Of a stretch of DNA of 22,744 nt, positions 6,652 to 15,610 are shown piece by piece. The stretch's first letter is position 1. Each line of letters starts with the position of its first letter. A program made the translations under genes and the position numbers. Under the pieces are notes generated by a model that worked only from the letters and a program-made list of their open reading frames with translations, had not been told where the DNA came from and made no database searches. The stretch is from CANHBY01 sp031376995 (GTDB lineage: Bacteria; Pseudomonadota; Gammaproteobacteria; Burkholderiales; Burkholderiaceae_C), in contig JANMEO010000109.1 in the NCBI GenBank assembly GCA_031376995.1, positions 1 to 22,744 of the forward strand. Direction: 5' to 3'.

Positions 6652-8951
6652 CAAAATGCCGTCCCGATCTGAAATTGAACCCGCTGGATTTTATCTGTTG
6701 CTTCTTTTCGAATGGGGGTGCCAAAGCTGAGCTTGAGAGGCCCCACCGGCGACACCCAACTCAAGCCAATCCCTACAGAGGCTCGCAAGCTGTCGACACT
6801 GACCTGCTCGTCTTCGCCCCAAACATTGCCCAGGTCAACGTAGGTGAACCACCGCAACGTGCGGTCGTTGCCTGTGCCAGCCAATGGCAGATAAAGCTCA
6901 CCATTGATATTGAACCGCCGGTTGCCCCCAAGATAAGCACTGGTCAAGGCATCTCTTACACCCAATGACCCTTGATCAAAAGCCCGCACGGTACCCAAGC
7001 CACCGCCGTAAAAATTTTTGAACAGAGGGTAAGGCCGACCGCTCAGCCCTTTGCCCAGACCAACCTCGGCATTGACCGCAAACGTGGTTTGCCGAGTGAG
7101 CGCAAAATACTGCTGGAACTGATAATTGGTACGAACATAGCGTGTGTCGCCTGCAGCACTCCAGTCTACATTGAACCGTTGATAGCGCCCCGTTGTCGGC
7201 ACGACAGCACTGTCTCGTCCATCTCGCGCCCACCCTAAACTTAGCGGAAATGAATTGCTGACGCTACCGAATTGGTTTCGGTAAATGCGATAAGCCGCAG
7301 GCAAACCCAGCTCTCCACGAATCTCGGTTTGTTCGTAACCTGCCCCAAAAAACACGGTGTCCAGCTCACTGAAGGGGACACCAAACCGAATCGAGCCTCC
7401 GGGTGTAATTAATTTGTAATCTTCACCCTGACTGTTGATGGGCTGGGTGGTGCGATAAAACAAATCAAGGGCACGGGAGACCCCGTCTTGGGTGAAATAA
7501 GGATCGACAGTACTGACCACCAAGTTGCGCTGTGACTTGCTGGTGTTGATATCCAGGCCCAGGTAGTTGCCGGTGCCAAAAACATTTTCTTTTTTAAGCC
7601 CAGCACTGATGGAGACCTTGTCAGCGGTTGAAAAACCAGCGCCCAGCAAAAGGTTGCCTGTGGGCTTTTCTTTCACCCGAAGGCTCAAATCAACTTGATC
7701 AGGCGCACCAAGAACTTCACTGGTCTCGATGCCGACTTCACTGAAAAAACCCAATCGATCCACGCGATCTCGAGACAGCCTGATTTTGTTGGTGTCATAC
7801 CAGGAAGACTCAAACTGGCGGAATTCGCGACGTAACACTTCATCGCGGGTCACTGCATTGCCTATGACGTTGATCCGCCTGACATAAACTCGGCGCTGGA
7901 CGTCTGACACCAGTGTCAGGGCCACCTGTGCAGAAACACGATCAATGTCCGGACGGGCTTCAACTTTAGCAAAGGCATATCCAAACGAGCCAAACCGATC
8001 TGTAAAAGCTTTGGTGGTCTGTGCCACCTCCTCAGCCCGGTAAGGCTGACCAGGTTGGATGCTCACCAAGGCCTTGAAGTCATCATCTTTGTCTAGGTAG
8101 TTGCCTTCGAGCTTGACTGAAGTCACGGTAAATGCCTGTCCCTCCTTCAGTTGGACTGTGATATCAATATCTTGCTTGTCCGGGGAAATCGCCACCTGGG
8201 TAGACTCAATGGCAAACTCCAGATAACCACGATCGAGGTAATAGGCGCGCACGGTCTCCAGGTCAGCATTGAGTTTTGTACGGGAGTAACGGTCAGCCTT
8301 GGTATACCAATTCATCCAGCCACCGTCGTTGAGGTCCATCAGGCCCTTGAGCGTGCTCTGTGAAAAGGCATTGTTGCCGCTGAAACGGATGTTTTTGATT
8401 CGTGCAACCCCGCCTTCATTGACGGAGAACGTGACATTGACCCGGTTGCGCTCTAAAGGGGTGACGGTGGTCACGACTTCAACGGCATACAAGCTGCGGC
8501 TCAAATATTGACGCTTGAGCTCTTGCTCAGCGCGGTCAGCCAGTGCCTTGTCAAAAGGCTGGCCATCACTGATGCCGAAGTCTTTGAGGGCCTTGACCAA
8601 AACATCTTTGTCAAACTCTTTCAGCCCCGAAAAATCAATGTTGGCAATGACCGGGCGCTCGTCGACGATCACCACCACGACACCTTTGTCAATGTCAATG
8701 CGAACATCTCGGAACAGCCCCGTTGCAAACAAGGCGCGCAAAGCCAATGCGGCTTTTTCATCGTTGTAAGTGTCACCAATGCGAAACGGAAGTGACGCAA
8801 ACACGGTACCCGCATCGGTACGCTGCAAGCCTTCAATGCGGATATCTTTTAACTTGAAGGGTTCAACAGCCCAGGCTGTAGGCAAGTGGCAAACGCAAAA
8901 AAATGCAATGGAGACAGCAACGCTGCGAAACACGATAGAGGGAAAGGGCAT
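6651..8951 (-). CDS. bamA: Outer membrane protein assembly factor BamA
   Basis: BamA is the central Omp85-family subunit that folds and inserts beta-barrel proteins into the outer membrane. The 766-residue product has a signal peptide (about residues 1-28, ending in LPTAWA), then five POTRA repeats starting KLKDIRIEGLQRTDAGTVF. A C-terminal 16-strand barrel begins near residue 430 and ends in the beta-signal FQIGTAF, with a terminal Phe. The L6 loop motif, VRGF in most relatives, reads VRAF here (in GLGTVRAFDQGSLG). The ATG at 8951 is preferred to an in-frame TTG six bases upstream. No strong ribosome-binding site is visible. The gene is 59 bp from rseP and overlaps skp by one base. Confidence 0.96.
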   Translation of the reverse strand: MPFPSIVFRSVAVSIAFFCVCHLPTAWAVEPFKLKDIRIEGLQRTDAGTVFASLPFRIGDTYNDEKAALALRALFATGLFRDVRIDIDKGVVVVIVDERPVIANIDFSGLKEFDKDVLVKALKDFGISDGQPFDKALADRAEQELKRQYLSRSLYAVEVVTTVTPLERNRVNVTFSVNEGGVARIKNIRFSGNNAFSQSTLKGLMDLNDGGWMNWYTKADRYSRTKLNADLETVRAYYLDRGYLEFAIESTQVAISPDKQDIDITVQLKEGQAFTVTSVKLEGNYLDKDDDFKALVSIQPGQPYRAEEVAQTTKAFTDRFGSFGYAFAKVEARPDIDRVSAQVALTLVSDVQRRVYVRRINVIGNAVTRDEVLRREFRQFESSWYDTNKIRLSRDRVDRLGFFSEVGIETSEVLGAPDQVDLSLRVKEKPTGNLLLGAGFSTADKVSISAGLKKENVFGTGNYLGLDINTSKSQRNLVVSTVDPYFTQDGVSRALDLFYRTTQPINSQGEDYKLITPGGSIRFGVPFSELDTVFFGAGYEQTEIRGELGLPAAYRIYRNQFGSVSNSFPLSLGWARDGRDSAVVPTTGRYQRFNVDWSAAGDTRYVRTNYQFQQYFALTRQTTFAVNAEVGLGKGLSGRPYPLFKNFYGGGLGTVRAFDQGSLGVRDALTSAYLGGNRRFNINGELYLPLAGTGNDRTLRWFTYVDLGNVWGEDEQVSVDSLRASVGIGLSWVSPVGPLKLSFGTPIRKEATDKIQRVQFQIGTAF

Positions 8952-9010
8952 GGGCAATCAGGACCAAGGGCCCACAGAGGGTAAGGGGTGAGAGGGAATG
9001 GAAAAAAATC

Positions 9011-10366
9011 TCAGTGCCTGCCGAATAGGCTCGAGAGATCGTTCAACAAAGCGAGTGACATCAGCAGCAACAAAAGAATCATCCCGCCACGTTGCAAACG
9101 CTCAAGCCACACGTCAGGCAATGGGCGACCCGTAGCAATTTCGAAAAGATAATACATCAGGTGCCCACCATCCAGCATCGGCACCGGCAACAGATTCAAA
9201 ATGCCCAGGCCCACACTCAGGCCTGCCAAATAAGCCAAATAAACGACAGCCCCTAGGCGTACTGCGCGTCCAGCATAGTCAGCCATGGTCAGAGCACCTG
9301 AAAGATTTTTGACCGAGGCCTGCCCGGTCACCATCTGACCCAGCGTCTGCAAAGTCATGACCGATCGGTCCCAGGTGACTTGCAGGGCTTGTGTCAAGCC
9401 CTCCGTGAAGCCGTAGCGCACGGTCACCCAATGGGGGGCGCCATAGAGGTGCACGGCGACACGAGGTATGCCACTGACGGGATCGATCACCGGCAGCAGA
9501 TCAAAACTCAGTGTCTGATCACCTCGCTGAACACGCCACCGCTGCGCCACAGGCTGTCCATTGTCATCAACCGTGCGAATCATGAGCTCGAGATGGGCTG
9601 CATCCATCACGTCCACATCACCCACGCGCAGCACTCGGTCTCCCTCCTTCAGCCCCGCCTGAACGGCAGGGCCATCGAGGAGCTTGGCAACAATGGGTTC
9701 CCGTTGAAGACTTAAACCCATGCGACGCACCACCGAGGCATCGACATCCGCGCGACCCAGATGGCGAGTGTCTAATGTCAGTGTCCTGTGCGCGTGCCCC
9801 CCTGCACGCATCACTCGCAAGTGAATTTCTTCGCCCCCCATGGCTGATCGCAGCGCATGCCACTGCAAGTCAGACATCGACTTGATAACGACCCAGTCTG
9901 CGCCCTCGCGCGACACCTCACGGACCCAATCCCCTGATTGCAACCCTGCTCGGGCTGCCAAACTTTCAGCCGCCGGGGTGCCCATCACGGCTTTTTCTTC
10001 ATCAACACCGATCCAATGGACGGCAGCAAAAAGAATCACTGCCAGCAAGAAATTGGCCGCAGGCCCTGCCAGCACAATCGCGATGCGACGCCAAACAGTT
10101 TGGTTGTTGAAAGCCATTGAACGCTGGTGCAATGGGACAAATGCCTCACGCTCATCCAGCATCTTGACGTAGCCACCCAGAGGCCACGCACAAAGCACAA
10201 ACTCAGTGCTATCAGGACTCCTTTGATAACGTAAAAGAACTTTGCCAAACCCCACTGAAAACCGCAACACTCTCACGCCACAGGCCAGTGCGATACGATA
10301 GTGGCCATACTCATGAATGACGATCAGCACCCCAATGGTCAGCATGAACGCCAGCACCGTAGTCAC
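9011..10366 (-). CDS. rseP: RIP metalloprotease RseP (site-2 protease family)
   Basis: RseP is an inner-membrane zinc protease that cleaves anti-sigma factor RseA and releases the envelope-stress sigma factor; it also clears remnant signal peptides. The 451-residue product has a first transmembrane segment containing the HEYGH zinc motif (residues 18-22). A periplasmic PDZ region follows (for example GLKEGDRVLRVGDVDV). A later membrane segment carries NLLPVPMLDGGH (about residues 391-402), with Asp399 as third zinc ligand. The GTG start at 10366 overlaps the dxr stop as GTGA and has a strong AAGGGG Shine-Dalgarno six bases upstream. A longer frame to 10387 has no such support. Its neighbour bamA is a typical envelope-stress regulon gene. 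Confidence 0.95.
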   Translation of the reverse strand: MTTVLAFMLTIGVLIVIHEYGHYRIALACGVRVLRFSVGFGKVLLRYQRSPDSTEFVLCAWPLGGYVKMLDEREAFVPLHQRSMAFNNQTVWRRIAIVLAGPAANFLLAVILFAAVHWIGVDEEKAVMGTPAAESLAARAGLQSGDWVREVSREGADWVVIKSMSDLQWHALRSAMGGEEIHLRVMRAGGHAHRTLTLDTRHLGRADVDASVVRRMGLSLQREPIVAKLLDGPAVQAGLKEGDRVLRVGDVDVMDAAHLELMIRTVDDNGQPVAQRWRVQRGDQTLSFDLLPVIDPVSGIPRVAVHLYGAPHWVTVRYGFTEGLTQALQVTWDRSVMTLQTLGQMVTGQASVKNLSGALTMADYAGRAVRLGAVVYLAYLAGLSVGLGILNLLPVPMLDGGHLMYYLFEIATGRPLPDVWLERLQRGGMILLLLLMSLALLNDLSSLFGRH

Positions 10367-11550
10367 GCACAACCCCTTTGAATGCAAGCCTGGGCCTGAC
10401 TGCGCGCACGTTGATCCAGGCCCAACAAAGCCTCCAAACTCTGGCTGTCTGATGCCGCCACAGAGATGGTGTCGAGTACCCGGCGATTCACACCGTGTAT
10501 TTGATCAAACCGAATCACGCCCTTCAAGAAAGCCTCAACAGCCACTTCATTGGCTGCATTCAATACGGCTGTGGAGCCTTCGGGCCCCTGCAGGGTCTCC
10601 CAAGCCAGGGATAGGCCTGGATAACGTTCAGGGTTAGGATTCTCAAATTGAAGCGCCGACACTTGAGTAAGGTCTAGCGCTGGTGCACCACAAGCCATGC
10701 GATCAGGAAACGATAAACCGTAGGCAATCGGCACACGCATATCAGGCGTACCCAGCTGAGCCAGCACCGAGTGGTCGACGCACACCACCATCGAGTGGAT
10801 AATGCTCTGGGGATGAATCACGACCTTGATCTGTTGTGGCTGCAAATCAAACAGCCAACGTGCCTCAATGACCTCCAGGGCTTTGTTCATCATCGTGGCT
10901 GAATCGACTGAGATTTTTCGCCCCATCACCCAATTGGGGTGGGCACAAGCCTGAGACGGCGTGACCTCACGCAAAGCACTCAAGGGCAGGGTTCGAAAAG
11001 GCCCGCCAGAGGCCGTCAAAATAATTTCAGCCATCCGCGAAGGCCAGACTCGACGATCTTCAGGGAGGCACTGGAAAATCGCCGAATGTTCGCTGTCAAT
11101 GGGCAGCAGTGTGCCCCCCCCCTGCGCAACAGCCGACATAAAGAAGCTTCCACCCACCACCAAGGCCTCTTTGTTGGCAAGCAGCAAGCGTTTGCCATGA
11201 CGCGCTGCGCTCAGGCAAGCAGGTAACCCAGCCGCACCGACAATGGCTGCCATCACAGTGTCGACCTCTGGATGAGCGGCGAGCTCTTCAAGTGCTGTCG
11301 CCCCGGCTAAGACCTGGGTGCATAAGTCGTGGTGACGCAGTTTGTCGCGCAGCACACGTGCTTGCTCAGGATCGCTCATGGCCACAAAATCAGGCTTCCA
11401 ACGCTGGCATTGAGCCAGCATGGCGTCAACTTTTCGGTGTGCTGTCAGGGCAAACACTTTGAAGCGATCAGGATGACGTGACACCACATCGAGGGTGCTG
11501 GTGCCAATCGAACCTGTGGATCCCAAAATACAAAGTGTCTGGGGCTTCAT
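10363..11550 (-). CDS. dxr: 1-deoxy-D-xylulose 5-phosphate reductoisomerase
   Basis: Dxr converts DXP to 2-C-methyl-D-erythritol 4-phosphate with NADPH, the committed step of the MEP isoprenoid pathway. The 395-residue product has the nucleotide-binding loop GSTGSIGTSTLDVV at residues 10-23, the LANKEALVVGG segment, the metal-binding DSEHSAIFQCL, the substrate-binding SVDSATMMNKALE, and the C-terminal helical domain. The length is normal. The ATG at 11550 has an AGAG-type ribosome-binding site a few bases upstream. Placement next to cdsA and uppS ties isoprenoid precursor supply to undecaprenyl-PP synthesis. Its stop overlaps the rseP GTG. Confidence 0.96.
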   Translation of the reverse strand: MKPQTLCILGSTGSIGTSTLDVVSRHPDRFKVFALTAHRKVDAMLAQCQRWKPDFVAMSDPEQARVLRDKLRHHDLCTQVLAGATALEELAAHPEVDTVMAAIVGAAGLPACLSAARHGKRLLLANKEALVVGGSFFMSAVAQGGGTLLPIDSEHSAIFQCLPEDRRVWPSRMAEIILTASGGPFRTLPLSALREVTPSQACAHPNWVMGRKISVDSATMMNKALEVIEARWLFDLQPQQIKVVIHPQSIIHSMVVCVDHSVLAQLGTPDMRVPIAYGLSFPDRMACGAPALDLTQVSALQFENPNPERYPGLSLAWETLQGPEGSTAVLNAANEVAVEAFLKGVIRFDQIHGVNRRVLDTISVAASDSQSLEALLGLDQRARSQAQACIQRGCA

Positions 11551-11596
11551 TGAAAATCTCTAAGGATGGATGAGGTGGATGCGGTGAGCAAAAAAA

Positions 11597-12430
11597 TCAC
11601 CAAGCAGTCAGAGCCAGGGCCATCGGAAAAACAGGCAGCAAAGCATCTATCCGATCTAAGACCCCACCATGGCCGGGTAGCAATCGGCTGCTGTCTTTAA
11701 CACCTGCACTGCGCTTGACGAGCGACTCCAGCAGATCCCCCATCACACCCAACAACGCCAGCGAGATAACTGCTGCAGCCAAACCAACACCCCCAAAGTG
11801 GCGCTGAAGCAAATACATCAGACTGGCCGAGCCACCAAGGGCACGCTCAATAGAAAGCCAGGCAAAGGTCAAAGCCAAAACGGCGAGCAGGCCAACATAG
11901 ACGCCCTCCCTGGTTTTTCCTGGACTGATGCTTGATGCAAGCTTATGGCGACCCCAAGTGCGTCCACCAAAGTAGGCAGCAACATCAGCCATCCAGACCA
12001 AAACCAAAATAGACAATATAAAAGACACGCCCTGGGCTTTGGCCTCGTTCATGGCCAACCAGCAAAAGCCCAGAGCCAGCCAACCCGTGGCCAAGCGAGC
12101 GGGACGCCACAGGTTGGGCCACCCAGCAACCCCTGCTTTGAGGCTGATCAAACCACCGACAATCCAAAGCAGACTCACCCCCCACCAAACGACACTCGGA
12201 ACTCGAGCGGGTAAGATGCTCCACCCGACCCACGCACAGCCAGCGACCAAGACGCTGCCCCCGGCGATAGCGGCCCAAGGTTGACAGCCATTGAGCCGAC
12301 TCCACTCCCAGCCGGCCGTACCCACCAGCGCCAAGGTGAGCAAGGCGAAAGGCCAGGCCTCTGAGACACCCACCGCCGGAAGCAAAATCGCGAGTAAAGC
12401 CAACGCTGTGATGAGACGCTGTTTGAGCAT
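11597..12430 (-). CDS. cdsA: Phosphatidate cytidylyltransferase (CDP-diglyceride synthase)
   Basis: CdsA makes CDP-diacylglycerol from CTP and phosphatidic acid, the branch point of membrane phospholipid synthesis. The 277-residue product is very hydrophobic, with about seven or eight predicted membrane segments. It has the SPGKTREGVYVG cytoplasmic stretch and the C-terminal CTP-transferase signature at about residues 239-264 (KRSAGVKDSSRLLPGHGG then VLDRIDAL). The ATG at 12430 lies four bases after the uppS stop. The frame is open upstream to 12676, but that part is antiparallel-frame uppS sequence. The length is typical of the family. Confidence 0.95.
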   Translation of the reverse strand: MLKQRLITALALLAILLPAVGVSEAWPFALLTLALVGTAGWEWSRLNGCQPWAAIAGGSVLVAGCAWVGWSILPARVPSVVWWGVSLLWIVGGLISLKAGVAGWPNLWRPARLATGWLALGFCWLAMNEAKAQGVSFILSILVLVWMADVAAYFGGRTWGRHKLASSISPGKTREGVYVGLLAVLALTFAWLSIERALGGSASLMYLLQRHFGGVGLAAAVISLALLGVMGDLLESLVKRSAGVKDSSRLLPGHGGVLDRIDALLPVFPMALALTAW

Positions 12431-12434
12431 GCGG

Positions 12435-13193
12435 TCAAACACGTGAGGCAGGGCCCACTGGCACCTGAGACTGGGACACGGGTGGTTTGACATCCCCAAA
12501 GCGGCGCTCTCGCCGAGCAAATTCATCGAGCGCGGCATCCAGCTCAGCAACGCCAAAGTCAGGCCACAGACAGGGAGTGAAATAGAGCTCAGCGTAAGCT
12601 GCTTGCCAGAGCAAAAAATTACTGACTCGAGACTCACCACCCGTTCGAATGAACAAATCCAAGGCTGGGGCGTCATGCAAACTCATGAGACGAGTCAGTG
12701 TGCTCTCATCCAACTGTTCAGGCTGTAGACCCTCACGCATTGCCGCCTGGCAGGCCTGGACAATGTCCCAACGCCCACCATAATTGAAAGCAATATTGAT
12801 CGTGATGCGGGTGTTGTTGCGTGTGAGCTCCTCAGCCTCGTCCCAGGCTGCACGGAGTGCGTCGGAGACGGAAACCCGGTCCCCGATCACCCGAATTCGC
12901 ACCCCAAGCTGGGCCAATTTTTTCAAATACGTGGAGACTGCCAAAGGCACCAAACTCATCAGGCCTGAAACTTCTTCAGCAGGTCGGCGCCAGTTTTCAG
13001 AGGAAAAAGCAAACACGGTCAAGTGCTCGATACCCCGGTCTGCGCACTCGAGCAGCGTTTTGACCAGGACATCTACACCCTTTTTGTGGCCCCAAAAGCG
13101 AGGCATGAAACGCTTGCTGGCCCACCGGCCATTGCCATCCATGACAATGGCCACATGTCGGGGAACCGCACGCAAAGGCACTGTTTGACTCAC
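12435..13193 (-). CDS. uppS: Undecaprenyl pyrophosphate synthase (cis-prenyltransferase)
   Basis: This enzyme (UppS/IspU) chain-extends farnesyl-PP with isopentenyl-PP to undecaprenyl-PP, the lipid carrier for peptidoglycan and O-antigen. The 252-residue product carries all five conserved regions: HVAIVMDGNGRWA (catalytic Asp19), GHKKGVD, VFAFSSENWRRP, INIAFNYGGRWDI, and the late block with IRTGGESRVSNFLLWQAAY and ELYFTPCLWPDF. Length and order are normal. The start is a GTG at 13193 with only a weak ribosome-binding site; no better codon is visible. It is 33 bp from frr and four bases from cdsA. Confidence 0.95.
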   Translation of the reverse strand: MSQTVPLRAVPRHVAIVMDGNGRWASKRFMPRFWGHKKGVDVLVKTLLECADRGIEHLTVFAFSSENWRRPAEEVSGLMSLVPLAVSTYLKKLAQLGVRIRVIGDRVSVSDALRAAWDEAEELTRNNTRITINIAFNYGGRWDIVQACQAAMREGLQPEQLDESTLTRLMSLHDAPALDLFIRTGGESRVSNFLLWQAAYAELYFTPCLWPDFGVAELDAALDEFARRERRFGDVKPPVSQSQVPVGPASRV

Positions 13194-13226
13194 GTTGAGG
13201 GGCTCTGGTGTGTATCAACAGGCACT

Positions 13227-13787
13227 TCAGACAGACATGATCTCAGCTTCTTTGGCGACCACGAGGCGATCAATTTCAGCGATGAAACGGTCTGTCAACT
13301 TTTGCACCTCGTCCAGAGATCGACGCTCATCATCTTCAGAGATGAGTTTGTCTTTTAACAACTTCTTGGCCTGTTCGTTGGCATCACGCCGCAAATTGCG
13401 AATAGCAATCTTGGCATCTTCGCCCTCGTTGCGCGCGACTTTACTCAGCTCTTTGCGACGCTCTTGAGTGAGTGCGGGCATGGGCACTCGCAACAAATCA
13501 CCCTGCGCTGAGGGGTTCAACCCCAAATCACTTTCGCGAATGGCCTTTTCAATTTTGGGCCCTAAACCTTTTTCCCAAGGCTGAACGCTGATGGTTCGAG
13601 CGTCTAAAAGGCTGACATTCGCGACCTGACTGATGGGCACCATGGCGCCATAATAATCAACACTCACCTGATCCAGAATGCCTGGATGCGCGCGCCCCGT
13701 GCGGATTTTTTGCAAATCAGCTTTGAGCGCCTCGATGGAGCGGCCCATTTTCTGCTCAACATTTATTTTGATCTCAGCAATGCTCAT
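13227..13787 (-). CDS. frr: Ribosome recycling factor
   Basis: RRF works with EF-G to split post-termination ribosomes. The 186-residue product is almost exactly the usual size. It begins with the three-helix-bundle region (EQKMGRSIEALKADLQKIRTGRA), continues into the beta/alpha domain (VSVDYYGAMVPISQVANV and SVQPWEKGLGPKIEKAI), and ends with the conserved RVPMPALTQERRKELSKVA and the long final helix. The ATG at 13787 is chosen because the family N-terminus MSIAEIK starts there; the frame upstream is pyrH sequence read out of frame. It lies 16 bp after pyrH. Confidence 0.96.
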   Translation of the reverse strand: MSIAEIKINVEQKMGRSIEALKADLQKIRTGRAHPGILDQVSVDYYGAMVPISQVANVSLLDARTISVQPWEKGLGPKIEKAIRESDLGLNPSAQGDLLRVPMPALTQERRKELSKVARNEGEDAKIAIRNLRRDANEQAKKLLKDKLISEDDERRSLDEVQKLTDRFIAEIDRLVVAKEAEIMSV

Positions 13788-13803
13788 GATGTTGACTTGT
13801 CTT

Positions 13804-14514
13804 TCAAACGTGGACCAACGTGCCTTCGTTGTCGCCCAACACGACCCGTTTGAGTGCTCCTTGCTTAAAAATACTGAACACCTTGATCGGAAGCTTTTGA
13901 TCCCGACACAAGGCGAACGCTGTGGCATCCATGACTTGTAAATTTCGAGAGATGGCTTCGTCAAATGAAATCTCTGTGTAGCGGGTTGCGTTTCGATCTT
14001 TGTGGGGGTCGGCACTGTACACACCATCCACCTTGGTGGCCTTGAGAACGATCTGCGCGCCGATTTCAGCACCGCGCAAAGCGGCGGCGGTATCGGTGGT
14101 AAAAAATGGATTGCCTGTGCCCGCAGCGAACACCACGATCTTGCCTTCTTCCAGATACTGCAAGGCCTTGGGGCGGACATAAGGCTCAACAACCTGCTCG
14201 ATCCCGATCGCCGACATCACCCGCGCAGTCATGCCTTCTTGACGCATGGTGTCAGCCAAGGCCAGTGCGTTCATCACGGTCGCCAGCATGCCCATGTAGT
14301 CGGCGGTGGCACGGTCCATGCCCACGGCCCCACCAGCCACCCCGCGAAAGATGTTGCCGCCGCCGATCACCACAGCCACCTCGCAACCTAATTGAGTGAC
14401 CTCCTGAATCTCTTGGACCATGCGCACAATGGTCGCACGGTTGATGCCGTAAGCATCATCGCCCATCAGGGCCTCGCCAGAGAGTTTCAGCAGGATTCGC
14501 TTGTAAGCGGGCAT
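13804..14514 (-). CDS. pyrH: Uridylate kinase (UMP kinase)
   Basis: PyrH phosphorylates UMP to UDP in pyrimidine nucleotide synthesis and belongs to the amino-acid-kinase fold. The 236-residue product has KLSGEAL (residues 10-16), the phosphate-binding GGGNIFRG (51-58), GMDRATADYMGMLATVMNAL, GTGNPFFTTDTAAALRG, and a C-terminal VFSIFKQGALKRVV. The length is normal. The ATG at 14514 follows a clear GGAG Shine-Dalgarno five bases upstream, which decides it over the adjacent TTG. It sits between tsf and frr, as in most proteobacteria. Confidence 0.97.
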   Translation of the reverse strand: MPAYKRILLKLSGEALMGDDAYGINRATIVRMVQEIQEVTQLGCEVAVVIGGGNIFRGVAGGAVGMDRATADYMGMLATVMNALALADTMRQEGMTARVMSAIGIEQVVEPYVRPKALQYLEEGKIVVFAAGTGNPFFTTDTAAALRGAEIGAQIVLKATKVDGVYSADPHKDRNATRYTEISFDEAISRNLQVMDATAFALCRDQKLPIKVFSIFKQGALKRVVLGDNEGTLVHV

Positions 14515-14587
14515 CAAAGCTCCTTCAGAAGGTCAGGGGAGAAGGGTCGGCGCAGTCAGCGGCGGCGCATCAGGCCCGCCTCATTCA

Positions 14588-15478
14588 TCAAGCGCCTTTG
14601 GCAGCAGCCACTTGCGCGGCGACTTCAGCAGCAAAATCATCAGTCTTCTTTTCAATGCCTTCACCCACCACGAATAAAGTGAAGGCCTTGACCGTCGTGT
14701 TCACGCTTTTGAGCATTTGCTCCACGGTCAACTTGTCGTTCTTAACAAAATTTTGATTAAAAAGACTGACCTCTTTGAGGTATTTTTGAACTGAACCTTC
14801 AACCATTTTGCTCGCAATGTCAGCAGGCTTGCCTGACTCGGCGGCTTTGAGTTGAGCCACTGAGCGCTCTTTTTCGATCAAGGCTGGCGGCACATCGTTG
14901 GCAGACAAAGACACAGGCTTCATGGCCGCGACGTGCATCGCCACGTCTTTGGCTGCAGTCTCGTCGCCATCAAACTCTACCATCACGCCAATTCGACCAT
15001 TGTGCAAGTAGCTGGACAGCTTGCCACCTTGGGCGTAGCGCTTGAATCGGCGAATGGACATGTTCTCACCCATCTTGCCGATCAAACCTTTGCGCACATC
15101 TTCCAAAGTGGGGCCGAAGCCATCTTGGCTATACGCTGTGGCCGCCAATGCCGCCACGTCTGGCGGATTTTGTCTGGCCACCAAATCGGCACAGGCTTGG
15201 GCAAATGCCAGGAAGGACTCATTCTTGGACACGAAATCGGTTTCACAGTTGATCTCGACCAGCCCACCTGTGACACCCTGCACTGAAGCGGCCACAACAC
15301 CCTCTGCAGTGACCCGCGAACCTGCTTTGGCCGCTTTGCTGCCCAGCTTAACGCGCAGCAGCTCTTCAGCTTTTTCCATATCACCCTGGGCCTCGGTGAG
15401 GGCCTTTTTGCACTCCATCATAGGGGCGTCGGTCTTGGCGCGAAGCTCGGCAACCAAACTGGCAGTAATCACGGTCAT
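14588..15478 (-). CDS. tsf: Elongation factor Ts
   Basis: EF-Ts exchanges GDP for GTP on EF-Tu. The 296-residue product has the N-terminal UBA-like domain with TDAPMMECKKALTEAQGDME, then the first dimerisation core containing NCETDFVSKNESFLAFA. It ends in the C-terminal region with FNQNFVKNDKLTVEQML. The length is within the normal range. The ATG at 15478 is preceded by GGAG six bases upstream. It is separated from rpsB by a 132-bp spacer holding a perfect palindrome that may limit read-through, and from pyrH by 73 bp. Confidence 0.97.
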   Translation of the reverse strand: MTVITASLVAELRAKTDAPMMECKKALTEAQGDMEKAEELLRVKLGSKAAKAGSRVTAEGVVAASVQGVTGGLVEINCETDFVSKNESFLAFAQACADLVARQNPPDVAALAATAYSQDGFGPTLEDVRKGLIGKMGENMSIRRFKRYAQGGKLSSYLHNGRIGVMVEFDGDETAAKDVAMHVAAMKPVSLSANDVPPALIEKERSVAQLKAAESGKPADIASKMVEGSVQKYLKEVSLFNQNFVKNDKLTVEQMLKSVNTTVKAFTLFVVGEGIEKKTDDFAAEVAAQVAAAKGA

Positions 15479-15543
15479 GTTGTTCTCCGTATCATTGAGT
15501 CTCGGGCGGGCCGGGACAGGGAATCAAAAGCATTCGATATTGA

Positions 15544-15569
15544 AAAAAGGGGCTGTACAGCCCCTTTTT
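15544..15569 (-). terminator. rpsB-tsf intergenic hairpin (attenuator or terminator)
   Basis: This 26-bp perfect palindrome reads the same on both strands: five A, GGGGCTGT, ACAGCCCC, five T. As RNA it forms a GC-rich stem followed by a U-run, the form of an intrinsic terminator. It lies in the rpsB-tsf spacer, 41 bp after the rpsB stop and 65 bp before the tsf ATG. Partial termination between rpsB and tsf is known in E. coli. Here I infer it sets the S2 to EF-Ts transcript ratio, since tsf and the genes beyond presumably still need read-through or a further promoter. Confidence 0.75.
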
Positions 15570-15610
15570 GAACCCGTCATGCGCACAACGGGAAAGACTT
15601 AAGGCTTAGG

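Noticed and set aside
15042..15602. 186-codon plus-strand frame opposite tsf
   Set aside because: It is antisense to tsf, with no ribosome-binding site and no recognisable domain.
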